Positions 55,019 to 62,959 of a DNA stretch of 64,000 nucleotides are shown in pieces. How positions within the stretch are numbered: the stretch's first letter is position 1; each line of letters starts with the position of its first letter. This DNA is from Pseudomonas frederiksbergensis (GTDB lineage: Bacteria; Pseudomonadota; Gammaproteobacteria; Pseudomonadales; Pseudomonadaceae). Location of the stretch: the NCBI RefSeq assembly GCF_001874645.1, contig NZ_CP017886.1, positions 3,038,001-3,102,000 of the forward strand, read 5' to 3'. The position numbers and the translations under genes were made by a program. The notes beneath the pieces are model-generated. The model did no database searches, was not told where the DNA came from, and saw only the letters and a program-made list of their open reading frames with translations.

Positions 55019-55501
55019 GTGAAAGGATTTTCAGCGTTATTTGGCAGCTTCCTCGCCATCTCAACATCACTGTGTTTTGCCGCTGGTATGAAGTTCGAGG
55101 ACTTCAAGGTTGCCGAGGTGTTTTCAGGGCAGAACCATGCATTGTTGCCGGTTGATCACAGCAACCTGTGGATGGATGAAGCACGAGCACAGGCAATCGC
55201 AGGCAAAGTCAATTTTGCCGGGCACTACATTCTGCATAAGTTTGGCTGTGGCGGAGGCACTCTCTGTGCTGAGGTGCTGGACGCCCGGACGGGAGAAGTC
55301 GTGACCGGGTTGCCGAATGCTTACAACGGCGACTCTCTTGTCTTGTCCTATCAGTCCGATAGCAACTTGATCATCATCTCCGGGGTCGCGGCAGATTCTG
55401 AAAAGGATATGAAAGGAAAGGGCCTGAAAAGGGGCGACCGGGTTCGCTATTACGAGTTCGCGAACAACGCGTTTCGGCTGTTGAAGATCAAGGATGAGTA
55501 A
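55019..55501 (+). CDS. small exported protein of unknown function
   Basis: 160 residues from GTG 55019 with AGGGAAGGA upstream. Signal peptide about 1-22 (ending LCFAA). The mature protein has NFAGHYILHKFGCGGGTLCAEVLD with two cysteines and ends in a basic region GKGLKRGDRVRYYEF. Higher GC than the two genes before it. No assigned family; periplasmic location likely. Confidence 0.65.
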   Translation: MKGFSALFGSFLAISTSLCFAAGMKFEDFKVAEVFSGQNHALLPVDHSNLWMDEARAQAIAGKVNFAGHYILHKFGCGGGTLCAEVLDARTGEVVTGLPNAYNGDSLVLSYQSDSNLIIISGVAADSEKDMKGKGLKRGDRVRYYEFANNAFRLLKIKDE

Positions 55502-55663
55502 TGGTCTGGCAAACATAATGCGTTCGAGGATGAACAGAGATGAGTGGGAGGGACCGCGTCGTTGCTGGGTGAGCTATTGCGAGGGCTGAGGGTAAGGAAG
55601 GAAAGAAGATCCCGGCGCGCGTGTCTGGATGATCTTCACATTAAGGCCAGGGAGGGTGAGCAC

Positions 55664-56086
55664 GTGAAAGCGTTGAAGCGTTTTATGGTGGTACTTGTTT
55701 GCACGCTAGCGGGCGGTGCATCTCTGCCCATTTCACTCGCGTTTGCTGGGGCAGATTGCAACGAGATGACTGCAAGTCAGCCGATTGATACGTGTGCAGG
55801 CATCGCGAAGAAGGCTGCCGATTCCCGGCTTAATGCCAGTTACCAGAAGCTGATGGCGCGGCTCGACTCTCAGTATCGAGTCCAGCCCGATTTGGGGCAG
55901 GCATTCAAGGCGAAGGTAAAGGAATCGCAGCGCATCTGGATCAAGTTACGCGATACGGATTGTCCGCTTGAAGCTTTTGAAAATGAGACGGGCATGCCCG
56001 CGTATGTGACGACGGTGAGCAATTGCGTTGCACGAATGAGTCTGGAACGCTCGGACTATCTAGACAAGATTGCGCCTGACCTTTAA
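55664..56086 (+). CDS. LprI-like exported protein (lysozyme-inhibitor family, DUF1311)
   Basis: 140 residues from GTG 55664 (GGAGG upstream), with signal peptide about 1-29 (ending LAFA). The mature part matches the LprI/DUF1311 pattern: LNASYQKLMARL, then KVKESQRIWIKLRDTDCPLE, with four cysteines likely forming two disulfides. Members are periplasmic and some bind lysozyme; this one lying beside a peptidoglycan-degrading effector suggests a protective role. The frame is open further upstream, but that part is arginine-rich and not protein-like. Confidence 0.75.
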   Translation: MKALKRFMVVLVCTLAGGASLPISLAFAGADCNEMTASQPIDTCAGIAKKAADSRLNASYQKLMARLDSQYRVQPDLGQAFKAKVKESQRIWIKLRDTDCPLEAFENETGMPAYVTTVSNCVARMSLERSDYLDKIAPDL

Positions 56087-56108
56087 CTGAAGAAACAAGG
56101 GAGCTGTT

Positions 56109-56531
56109 TTGAAAAAGTTGTTTTTGCTGATGGTGTTCATGTGCCCCTCGATTGCACACAGTGAAGTGGAGTCACAGATTTACTGTTTCCACTCCAGGGA
56201 AGGTAAAAGCATCAAGTTTGAGTTTAGAACCTACTATGATCCGGCAGCCAATTGGGTTGGTGCCGGTGTCAAGTATGGGGTGTCCAAGGAGTCAATCTCG
56301 TTGGTGCGCAAAGACATTCAGGCGCAAGACATGGCGGAAGGCGGGCCTTCTGAGTTCACAACAACGTGGGTCGAGGTCGCTGAAGGTACGGTGAGCGGAG
56401 AGTACGTTATGGCCACCCAAGGTGCACTTGTTAATGCAATGTCATATACAAACTATAAAAGCAAAAAACACTACTCTTTTGATTATTATCCGAATGTCGA
56501 GTCCTCTCCAGAAACGGGTTGCCGGTGGTGA
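56109..56531 (+). CDS. small exported protein of unknown function
   Basis: 140 residues from a TTG start with AAGGGAGCTG upstream. Signal peptide about 1-18 (MKKLFLLMVFMCPSIAHS). The mature part has a cysteine at each end (IYCFHS and TGCRW). No family recognised. The stop overlaps the start of the next gene (GTGA). Confidence 0.62.
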   Translation: MKKLFLLMVFMCPSIAHSEVESQIYCFHSREGKSIKFEFRTYYDPAANWVGAGVKYGVSKESISLVRKDIQAQDMAEGGPSEFTTTWVEVAEGTVSGEYVMATQGALVNAMSYTNYKSKKHYSFDYYPNVESSPETGCRW

Positions 56532-57697
56532 AGTTATTAAGGTTTTATAAGTTGAGATGCTTCATTTTTTTGTTGGCTTTTTATCTCTCCGAAGCTGCCG
56601 CTACTGAACTGATGTTTCCATCATTACAGTCATGCATGCCCGGCAATCGTGACGCTAGCAGCTGCTCAGTAGTGCTGGATAACAATGGCTATGTTGTGGA
56701 CTCCATTTCTGGCAAGAAGCTTTCCGACACTGCGGAGTCGATGGGGGCTCTAAATTCATACGAACTATACCGAGACGGTAGTCGATATATCTTAGTCAAT
56801 GAAAACTACTCTAGAGCTAAAACTCACCGTTGGGTGGTGTTTGGTTACGATGATGGGAAAGTGATTCTGAAGAGGATCTACATCTTTTCATTGGACTTCC
56901 CCGAGCAATCAGGGCCGTACTGGCATGGTTACGAGTGTCGGCCGGATTCCAGGGCATTTGACAGTCTATCGGGGCAGTCGTTTAGCGAGTCGGCTATGGG
57001 GGCTCTGTGTGGCGATGTTGAGGGCGAAGTGGTACTGATAAAGGACGATGCACCTTCATCCGCTCCCGCAAAATCATTGTCTGTCAGTGTTCCCGTCTAT
57101 AACGCCAGGCAGCGCAACGATGCGGCCACGTACGTATTTGTCGGAAGTGATGAGCCCGACCTGTCCACGATGGTTTGTCATTCCAATTGCTCGCCACTCG
57201 CGCAAGAACAACCTGTGCCCCAAATGCGAAAGACGGCTGGGCCGGCCCTGCTTTGTGATGAACGCTCTACTGCGGTGTTCCAGTGCGAATTAAAAAGCGG
57301 GAAGAACCTGGCACTGTGCGCGGCGCGTGACAGCGCTGGTGAAATCAAGGGTTTGCAGTATCGCTTTGGTCGAGAGGGCAAGGTTGAGTTGGTGTACCCA
57401 TCAGTCATGGATTCATCTTTGGATAAGTTCACGATCAATCACTATGTCCGGTATCACGTTGATTACGTTCGGGTAGCGTTTGACAGTGGCCCCTATAACT
57501 ACAATATCGCTCGTAATGCTGACGAAGATGACGACCAGAAGCCGAGAGTTGGAGCCGGTGTTACGGTGATTAAAAGGGCTGGTGACGCCAAGGAAATAAA
57601 TTTGGCCTGCGCGCGGATTATCAAGGATGACCTGCCGGTGCTATTTAATAAGTTGCCTTGTGATTCTGAGGACGCTTTAGGATGTGATGTAAGGTGA
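56528..57697 (+). CDS. exported cysteine-rich protein of unknown function
   Basis: 389 residues from GTG 56528, overlapping the previous stop. Signal peptide about 1-25 (FIFLLAFYLSEAAA). The mature protein has about a dozen cysteines, two beta-rich halves (about 30-180 and 235-389) and a middle part with KSLSVSVPVYNA. The second half, LLCDERSTAVFQCELKSGK...LALCAARD...LQYRFGREGKVELVYP, resembles exported proteins of unknown role often found near T6SS effectors. Coupled on both sides. Confidence 0.62.
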   Translation: MKLLRFYKLRCFIFLLAFYLSEAAATELMFPSLQSCMPGNRDASSCSVVLDNNGYVVDSISGKKLSDTAESMGALNSYELYRDGSRYILVNENYSRAKTHRWVVFGYDDGKVILKRIYIFSLDFPEQSGPYWHGYECRPDSRAFDSLSGQSFSESAMGALCGDVEGEVVLIKDDAPSSAPAKSLSVSVPVYNARQRNDAATYVFVGSDEPDLSTMVCHSNCSPLAQEQPVPQMRKTAGPALLCDERSTAVFQCELKSGKNLALCAARDSAGEIKGLQYRFGREGKVELVYPSVMDSSLDKFTINHYVRYHVDYVRVAFDSGPYNYNIARNADEDDDQKPRVGAGVTVIKRAGDAKEINLACARIIKDDLPVLFNKLPCDSEDALGCDVR

Positions 57698-57858
57698 TTC
57701 AGGAGCGGAATTTGTCTTCGTTTTTCAAAGCAGTCTTGATCCCGTTGACGTTGCTATCGAGTTCGCTGCCGGCCATGGCCGGGATGATCGACTTCGGTAA
57801 CGTTTCGGAAGTTGGCGCCGGTCGTATCGGTGATACAGCCGATCGGCGAGGAGCGTAG
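57694..57858 (+). CDS. short exported peptide, possibly the stub of a broken gene
   Basis: 54 residues from GTG 57694, overlapping the previous stop (GTGA). Signal-peptide-like N-terminus (FFKAVLIPLTLLSSSLPAMA), then MIDFGNVSEVGAGRIGD. Reading on in the same frame past the TAG at 57856-57858 gives another 22 plausible codons to a TGA at 57925, so the TAG may be a recent stop in a longer gene. Too short for confidence, but the overlap and signal peptide are unlikely to be chance. Confidence 0.4.
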   Translation: MIQERNLSSFFKAVLIPLTLLSSSLPAMAGMIDFGNVSEVGAGRIGDTADRRGA

Positions 57859-57973
57859 GGCTTGTGTGATCCCATTCGGGGGACGCAGATTAAGGGGCTG
57901 GAGTGCGGCGCGCCTGAGCGAACGTGAGCCATCGTCAAGAAGCGCACCGATACCGGCGCGCCCTTGGGTTGGA

Positions 57974-58363
57974 TTACACCTTAACCCGATACTCCACCGG
58001 ATTCGGTGGGTCGAGGTTGTCCATGGCGCGGTCGATCAGCAGTTGGGCGCCTTCGGCCATGCGGTAGATGGCGAGGGCGACGTTGCGGCGGGAGCCTTCG
58101 ATTTCGAAGGCGAGGTCGCCGGCGATGGCTTTGATGGCGGCGATGTCTTCGGAGGCGTTGGCCAGGAGGCTGTCGGTGTCGACGTCTGGGGCGACGATGA
58201 AGAGTTGGCCTTTGCGGGCGTCGGCGAGGTGGATTTTGGGTGGGGGCGTGCCGAGGTGGTGGTCGAGGGCGCGCTCGGCGGCTTCGTGGAGTTTTTTCGA
58301 ATCGAGGGATTCGTAGGGGGATGTTGCTGGGTCTTCAGGGGGATTCGGTGTTGGCTTGATCAT
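57974..58363 (-). CDS. DUF6124/DUF3077-type protein
   Basis: 129 residues, cytoplasmic in character. It matches a small Pseudomonas family: NPPEDPATSPYESLDSKKLHEAAERALDHHL at the start, FIVAPDVDTDSLLANASEDIA, and FEIEGSRRNVALAIYRMAEGAQLLIDRAMDNL. Function unknown; many copies occur per genome in fluorescent pseudomonads. Start ATG 58363. The reading frame stays open for another 90 codons upstream through a structured leader, which is more likely untranslated. Confidence 0.78.
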   Translation of the reverse strand: MIKPTPNPPEDPATSPYESLDSKKLHEAAERALDHHLGTPPPKIHLADARKGQLFIVAPDVDTDSLLANASEDIAAIKAIAGDLAFEIEGSRRNVALAIYRMAEGAQLLIDRAMDNLDPPNPVEYRVKV

Positions 58364-58917
58364 TGGATTAGTACCGATATTAGGAGCTAACACCATTTCG
58401 CGTGCACTTCGAATGAGGTGGCAGCTGTGTATAGGTGTGCAAGACCGGAATCGGCAAACCGGCAGACCCGAAGGTCTCCCACACACAGCCGCCATAACGA
58501 TTCGCGAGCATAAGAAAACACTCGATGAATAGCCATAACCGATTGTGTGCCGATACCGGACTTGCACGTCCGTGTCACCGTTTTTTGGTGACAGGGTGAG
58601 ACTAGCCCTGGTCTGCCGACCGGGATAGTTACTGAACACCGCTACAACTTGAAGGAAATGTCCGAGGACGGGGTTTTGCGATTGGAGGGGTTCAAGATCA
58701 AAAGATCGCAGCCTTCGGCAGCTCCTACGCGGTGGGTGGGTTGAAGATTGTTCTCACGGGGGAGTGGGAACGATCAGTTGGGACTTTGAGAAGTGTGACT
58801 TGGTAGTCATCGTGCTTAAAAAGCGCTTCATCTTCTGCTAACGCTGCGCAACGGTGGCGTTCTGGGTTTAAGCCGCTACACTGCGCCAGCGTTCATTTTT
58901 TCCTTTGGGGCTTGAGC
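58364..58917. other. intergenic region: structured leader of the DUF6124 gene, REP half-element, and upstream region of the SCP2-like gene
   Basis: 554 bases without a supported gene. On the minus strand three hairpins lie before the DUF6124 start: AGACC-TTCG-GGTCT at 58464-58477, a seven-pair stem TGTCACC/GGTGACA at 58573-58593, and a seven-pair stem around GGTC-GGCA-GACC at 58607-58624. A half REP element is at 58700-58728. From 58740 to 58917 nothing beyond the probable promoter of the SCP2-like gene is seen. Confidence 0.6.
58700..58728. repeat. single REP-like half-element
   Basis: AAAAGATCGCAGCCTTCGGC through GCTCCTAC matches one arm of the palindrome at 8086-8161, without a second arm nearby. 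Confidence 0.75.
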
Positions 58918-59301
58918 ATGAAATTTCGTTTTCTTCTCTGGATGATGGGCTTGCTGATGCGCAAGGCCAGTCGGACCAATCCGGCGTTTCAGCAGCAGTT
59001 GGGTGATAAAGAACTGGTGTTCCAGTTGCAGACGCTGGACGGCAAGGTGGCGCGGCACTTCGTGGTGAAGGATCAGCGCATTAGCAGCAAGGCTGGGGTG
59101 TACGCCGAGCCGGCGTTTGCGATTGCCTTTAAAGATGCCGCTTACGGTTTTGCCACGATGCAGGCGAAGAACAAGCAGTTGGCGTTCATGACCGGGATTC
59201 AGGACAAGTCGATTCAGATCAAGGGCAACCCGGCGCTGGTGATGTGGTTCCAGGGGCTGACCAAGTATTTGAAGCCGAGGAAGGCCAAGCCTAAGGCTTG
59301 A
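58918..59301 (+). CDS. SCP2-like sterol-carrier domain protein
   Basis: 127 residues. The SCP2 pattern (LVFQLQTLDGKVARHFVVKD, AFAIAFKDAAYGFATM, DKSIQIKGNPALVMWFQGL) covers nearly the whole protein; a hydrophobic N-terminus (FRFLLWMMGLLMRKA) may be an amphipathic membrane anchor. Lipid-binding role presumed for the family. Same position as PA5347 in P. aeruginosa, next to the HDOD gene, so it marks the right border of the T6SS island. ATG 58918 preferred to a TTG at 58912. Confidence 0.85.
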   Translation: MKFRFLLWMMGLLMRKASRTNPAFQQQLGDKELVFQLQTLDGKVARHFVVKDQRISSKAGVYAEPAFAIAFKDAAYGFATMQAKNKQLAFMTGIQDKSIQIKGNPALVMWFQGLTKYLKPRKAKPKA

Positions 59302-59360
59302 GGTCTTTCAGATAGACCGTAGTGAATTCATCGCGAGCAGGCTCGCTCCCACAAAAGCCT

Positions 59361-59397
59361 GCTCCCACATTTGATTGAGTGTGGGAGCGGGTTTTTT
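59361..59397. terminator. terminator hairpin between convergent genes
   Basis: GCTCCCACA (59361-59369) pairs with TGTGGGAGC (59380-59388), followed by GGGTTTTTT. It sits between the SCP2-like and HDOD genes; just before it (59330-59355) is a related GCGAGCAGGCTCGCTCCCAC repeat. Confidence 0.8.
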
Positions 59398-60796
59398 AGG
59401 GCTGGCTGAACTGCGAGGCGAGTTCGCGTAGGAGGACTTCGGCTTCGAGGACTTTGCTGACGACGTCTTCGGCTTTGTCGCGGGAGAGGCCGAGGCGGTC
59501 GAGCAGGGCGTCGGGGATTGCTTCGTCGGGGCCGGAGCCGATGCCACGGCTGCGCAGCAGGCGCACGGTCAGGCAGACGAGGTTCGGGTACTCGGCGTAG
59601 TCGCCGTCGTAGCTTGGGTCGTGCTGGAAGCGCAGCGCAGTGGCCAGTTCGTCGGGCATGTCCCAGTAGCGCATCAGCCACGCGCCGATCTGTTCACGGC
59701 TGATGCCCAGCAGGTGTTGCTCGACAAAGCTGTGGCACAGGTGCGGGTTGACCTCCAGGTGCCGACAGATCAGCGAGAAGTGCGGCGGGAAGACGTGGGC
59801 CAGCAGCAAGTAGCCAAAGTTGTGCAGCAGGCCGGCGAGGTAGGTCAGGCCGGCTTCCGGGCGCTGGGCGCGCGGCATGGCGCGGGTCAGGCCTTCGATG
59901 ACGGCGGCGGTGTAGATCGATTGCTGCCAGTACGGCGTGGTCTGTTGCGGGTGGTCTTTGGGCAGGCTCAGGGTTTTGCCCAGGGCCAGGCCCAGCGCCA
60001 GGTTGATCACCAGATCAAAGCCCAGCACGCGGACGATCGCGTCTTCCACTGAACGAATCTTGCCCGGTGACGCGTAGTACGGCGACGCTGCCCAGCTCAC
60101 CACTTGCGCGGCCAGCGCCGGGTCGGTTTCGACGACGCCGGTGATGTCGTCGATGGTGGCGTTGGGGTCGACCCGCAGCTTGATGATTTTCTGTGCGGTT
60201 TCGGCCAGCGGTGGAATCTCGATGGTTGCTTCCAGGCGTTGCTGAATACGTCGCGCCGTGAAGGCCTGCACCGCTTGGGTGATTTCCTCGCGGTCATCGT
60301 CGGGGCGGTCGAGGTTGGGGCGGATGAGGCTCAGGGCTTCGCCGAAGTTTGCGGCGCTGGCCTTGGTCAGCATGCTTTTGAAGTCTTCGCGGGTGACTTC
60401 CAGCAGCACGCCGGGCTCGCCCGAGTTGATCAGCAGCAAAGGTTCGCGCAGCAAGCTTGCTTCGTACAGGCACGGCGAGCTGGTGAGCGCTGGCAGGCCG
60501 GGCAGAAAGCTCAGGTTGTGTTTGCCGAGCATGCGCTCCAGGCGTTCCAGCGGCACGGCGGTGAGCCGGCGGCCGGTGAGTTCGGCGAGGCGGTTGAGGT
60601 CCAGCAACTGGCTCTGCGGGAACAGCACCATGAGCGCGCCGACAGCGTCGTCGAGCAACACCGCTTGCACCTTGCGGGCGGGGTTGAGGCTCGGGCGATC
60701 GAGCACTTCGGCGTAGCGGATGCCCAGTTTGCCGAGCAGCAGCCGGATAACAGACGGTGCGTGCGGGGCTTCGGGTGCGAGGGCAACTTCGGTCAT
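59396..60796 (-). CDS. HDOD-domain signalling protein with N-terminal YbaK-like domain
   Basis: 466 residues. The first 160 resemble a YbaK/aminoacyl-tRNA-deacylase fold (RYAEVLDRPSLNPARKVQAVLL ... LDLNRLAELTGRRLTAVPLERL). Residues about 190-400 are an HDOD domain (IEIPPLAETAQKIIKLRVDP, DPALAAQVVSWAASPYY, SVEDAIVRVLGFDLVINLAL, LLHNFGYLLLAHVFP), a degenerate HD relative used in signalling rather than hydrolysis. Homologous to PA5346. 78 bases downstream of recG, same strand. Confidence 0.85.
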   Translation of the reverse strand: MTEVALAPEAPHAPSVIRLLLGKLGIRYAEVLDRPSLNPARKVQAVLLDDAVGALMVLFPQSQLLDLNRLAELTGRRLTAVPLERLERMLGKHNLSFLPGLPALTSSPCLYEASLLREPLLLINSGEPGVLLEVTREDFKSMLTKASAANFGEALSLIRPNLDRPDDDREEITQAVQAFTARRIQQRLEATIEIPPLAETAQKIIKLRVDPNATIDDITGVVETDPALAAQVVSWAASPYYASPGKIRSVEDAIVRVLGFDLVINLALGLALGKTLSLPKDHPQQTTPYWQQSIYTAAVIEGLTRAMPRAQRPEAGLTYLAGLLHNFGYLLLAHVFPPHFSLICRHLEVNPHLCHSFVEQHLLGISREQIGAWLMRYWDMPDELATALRFQHDPSYDGDYAEYPNLVCLTVRLLRSRGIGSGPDEAIPDALLDRLGLSRDKAEDVVSKVLEAEVLLRELASQFSQP

Positions 60797-60874
60797 GGCC
60801 TGTATCCGTTTTCAAACAATCGCAGGAGTATACCCAGCTTGTTTAAAACCATGGCCCTGAAACTGAGACACTGC

Positions 60875-62950
60875 TCACACTTGGCCGTATTGCTGCCCAT
60901 GTCGTAGCCAGCGGTCGAGCAACGGGCTGACGTGATGGGGCCATCGTTCGAGCAGCGCCTGGGCCGCGTCGCGTACCGCTGGCAGCAGGTCGGCGTCACG
61001 CATCAGGTCGGCGACCTTGAATTGCAGCAGGCCGGTTTGTCGGGTGCCGAGCATTTCGCCGGGGCCGCGCAGTTCGAGGTCTTTTTCGGCGATCACGAAG
61101 CCGTCGTTGGTCTCGCGCATGATGCCCAGGCGTTGACGGCCGATCTGCGACAGCGGCGGATGGTAGAGCAGCACGCAGTGACTGGCGGCGCTGCCCCGGC
61201 CCACTCGTCCACGCAGCTGGTGCAATTGCGCCAGGCCGAGGCGCTCGGGGTTTTCGATGATCATCAGGCTGGCGTTGGGCACGTCGACGCCGACTTCGAT
61301 CACCGTGGTCGCCACCAGCAGGTGCAGCGCGCCGGCCTTGAATTGCGCCATGACGTCGGCTTTCTCGGCGGGCTTCATGCGGCCGTGGATCAAGCCAACC
61401 TTCAGCTCGCCGAGGGCGGCGGTGAGGTCTTCATAGGTGGTTTCGGCGGCCTGGCAGGTGAGCTCTTCCGACTCTTCAATCAGCGTGCACACCCAATACG
61501 CCTGACGCCCTTCGGCACAGGCAGCACGCACCCGTTCGATGACTTCAACCCGGCGGGTGTCGGTGACCAGCACGGTGTTCACCGGGGTTCGGCCGGGCGG
61601 CAGTTCGTCGAGGATCGAGGTGTCGAGGTCGGCATACGCACTCATGGCCAGGGTGCGCGGAATCGGCGTGGCGGTCATGATCAACTGGTGCGGGCACATC
61701 CGCCCGCCAACGCCTTTCTGCCGCAGCGCCAGCCGTTGCTGCACGCCGAAGCGGTGTTGTTCGTCGATGATCACCAGCGCGAGGTTCTTGAACTGCACTT
61801 CGTCCTGGAACAAGGCGTGAGTGCCGACCACCATCGGCGCGCCGCTGGCGATGTGTTCCAGTGCGGCAACGCGGTTCTTGCCCTTGAGCTTGCCGGCCAG
61901 CCAGGCGACTTCCAGGCCCAGCGGTTCGAGCCAGCGCTTGAAGGTGATGAAGTGCTGTTCGGCGAGGATTTCGGTGGGCGCCATCAGCGCGACTTGATAA
62001 CCGGCCTCCAGCGCCTGCAAGGCCGCGAGGGCCGCGACCACGGTTTTACCGGCGCCAACGTCGCCCTGAATCAGCCGCAGCATCGGCTCGTGCTGGCTCA
62101 AGTCGTAGGCGATTTCATTGCCCACCCGTTGCTGCGCGCCGGTCGGCGGGAAGCCGAGGTTAGCCAGATACTGAGCCGGCAGCCTGGTGGCCTTGGGCAT
62201 GGCCGGCGCCCGCAGCGCCCGCATGCTTTCACGCAGGCGTTGCTGCGACAGCTGATGGGTCAGCAGTTCTTCGAAGGCCAGACGGTGCTGCGCCCAGTGA
62301 TGACCGAGGGCGAGTTCGTCGACATCGGCGTCGGCGGGCGGGTGATGCAGGTAGCGGATCGCGTCGGCCAGCGGCGCCAGTTGGTAGTCCCGCGCCAGCT
62401 CTTGTGGCAGCCAGTCAGGCAGGCTGCTGGGGCCGAGCAGCGTCAGGGTTTGCATGCACAGTTGGCGCAGACGCTGTTGGGTCAGGCCTTCGGTGAGCGG
62501 GTAGACCGGCGTCAGGGTTTCATCCACCGGCGGCGGTTCGTCGCCGGTGATGGCGCGGTATTCCGGGTGGTAGATTTCCAGCCCCGACGCACCGGGCCGG
62601 GCCTCGCCGTAGCAGCGCACACGGGTGCCGCGTTTCAGGCCTTCCTTTTGTGCGTTGCTGAAATGGTAGAAGCGCAGGCTGAGCCCGCCGGTGCCATCCT
62701 GCAGGCGCACGACCAGGCTGCGGCGGCGGCCCATGACCACGTCGGCGCCGCTGACGGTGCCTTCGATCACCGCATCCTGACCCGGCCGCAAGTGGCCGAT
62801 CGGCACCACGCGGGTGCGATCCTGGTAGCGCAGCGGCAGGTGGAACAGCACGTCCTGGAGGTTTTCCAGGCCGACCTTGGCCAGTTTTTCGGCCATGGCT
62901 TCGCCAACACCCTTGAGTGCCGTGACCGACACCTGCGACAGCTCTGTCAT
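60875..62950 (-). CDS. recG: ATP-dependent DNA helicase RecG
   Basis: 691 residues. N-terminal wedge/OB domain for branched DNA (about 1-250), then the helicase motor: motif I QGDVGAGKTVVA, motif II DEQH (IIDEQHRFGV), motif III TATPIPRTLAM, motif V VATTVIEVGVDVPNASLM and motif VI QLRGRVGRG. Reverses stalled forks and processes recombination intermediates. It starts ten bases after the oxyR stop, so the two are probably co-transcribed as in other pseudomonads. Confidence 0.96.
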   Translation of the reverse strand: MTELSQVSVTALKGVGEAMAEKLAKVGLENLQDVLFHLPLRYQDRTRVVPIGHLRPGQDAVIEGTVSGADVVMGRRRSLVVRLQDGTGGLSLRFYHFSNAQKEGLKRGTRVRCYGEARPGASGLEIYHPEYRAITGDEPPPVDETLTPVYPLTEGLTQQRLRQLCMQTLTLLGPSSLPDWLPQELARDYQLAPLADAIRYLHHPPADADVDELALGHHWAQHRLAFEELLTHQLSQQRLRESMRALRAPAMPKATRLPAQYLANLGFPPTGAQQRVGNEIAYDLSQHEPMLRLIQGDVGAGKTVVAALAALQALEAGYQVALMAPTEILAEQHFITFKRWLEPLGLEVAWLAGKLKGKNRVAALEHIASGAPMVVGTHALFQDEVQFKNLALVIIDEQHRFGVQQRLALRQKGVGGRMCPHQLIMTATPIPRTLAMSAYADLDTSILDELPPGRTPVNTVLVTDTRRVEVIERVRAACAEGRQAYWVCTLIEESEELTCQAAETTYEDLTAALGELKVGLIHGRMKPAEKADVMAQFKAGALHLLVATTVIEVGVDVPNASLMIIENPERLGLAQLHQLRGRVGRGSAASHCVLLYHPPLSQIGRQRLGIMRETNDGFVIAEKDLELRGPGEMLGTRQTGLLQFKVADLMRDADLLPAVRDAAQALLERWPHHVSPLLDRWLRHGQQYGQV

Positions 62951-62959
62951 GGCTAACGC

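Noticed and set aside
57699..57947. 82-codon minus-strand open frame
   Set aside because: Antisense to the short exported peptide gene and its continuation; no start signal or similarity.
57974..58639. Extended 221-codon version of the DUF6124 gene
   Set aside because: The extra 90 codons cover a hairpin-rich leader, and family similarity begins at ATG 58363.
60932..62956. 674-codon open frame opposite recG
   Set aside because: RecG on the minus strand has all helicase motifs; the opposite frame has none.
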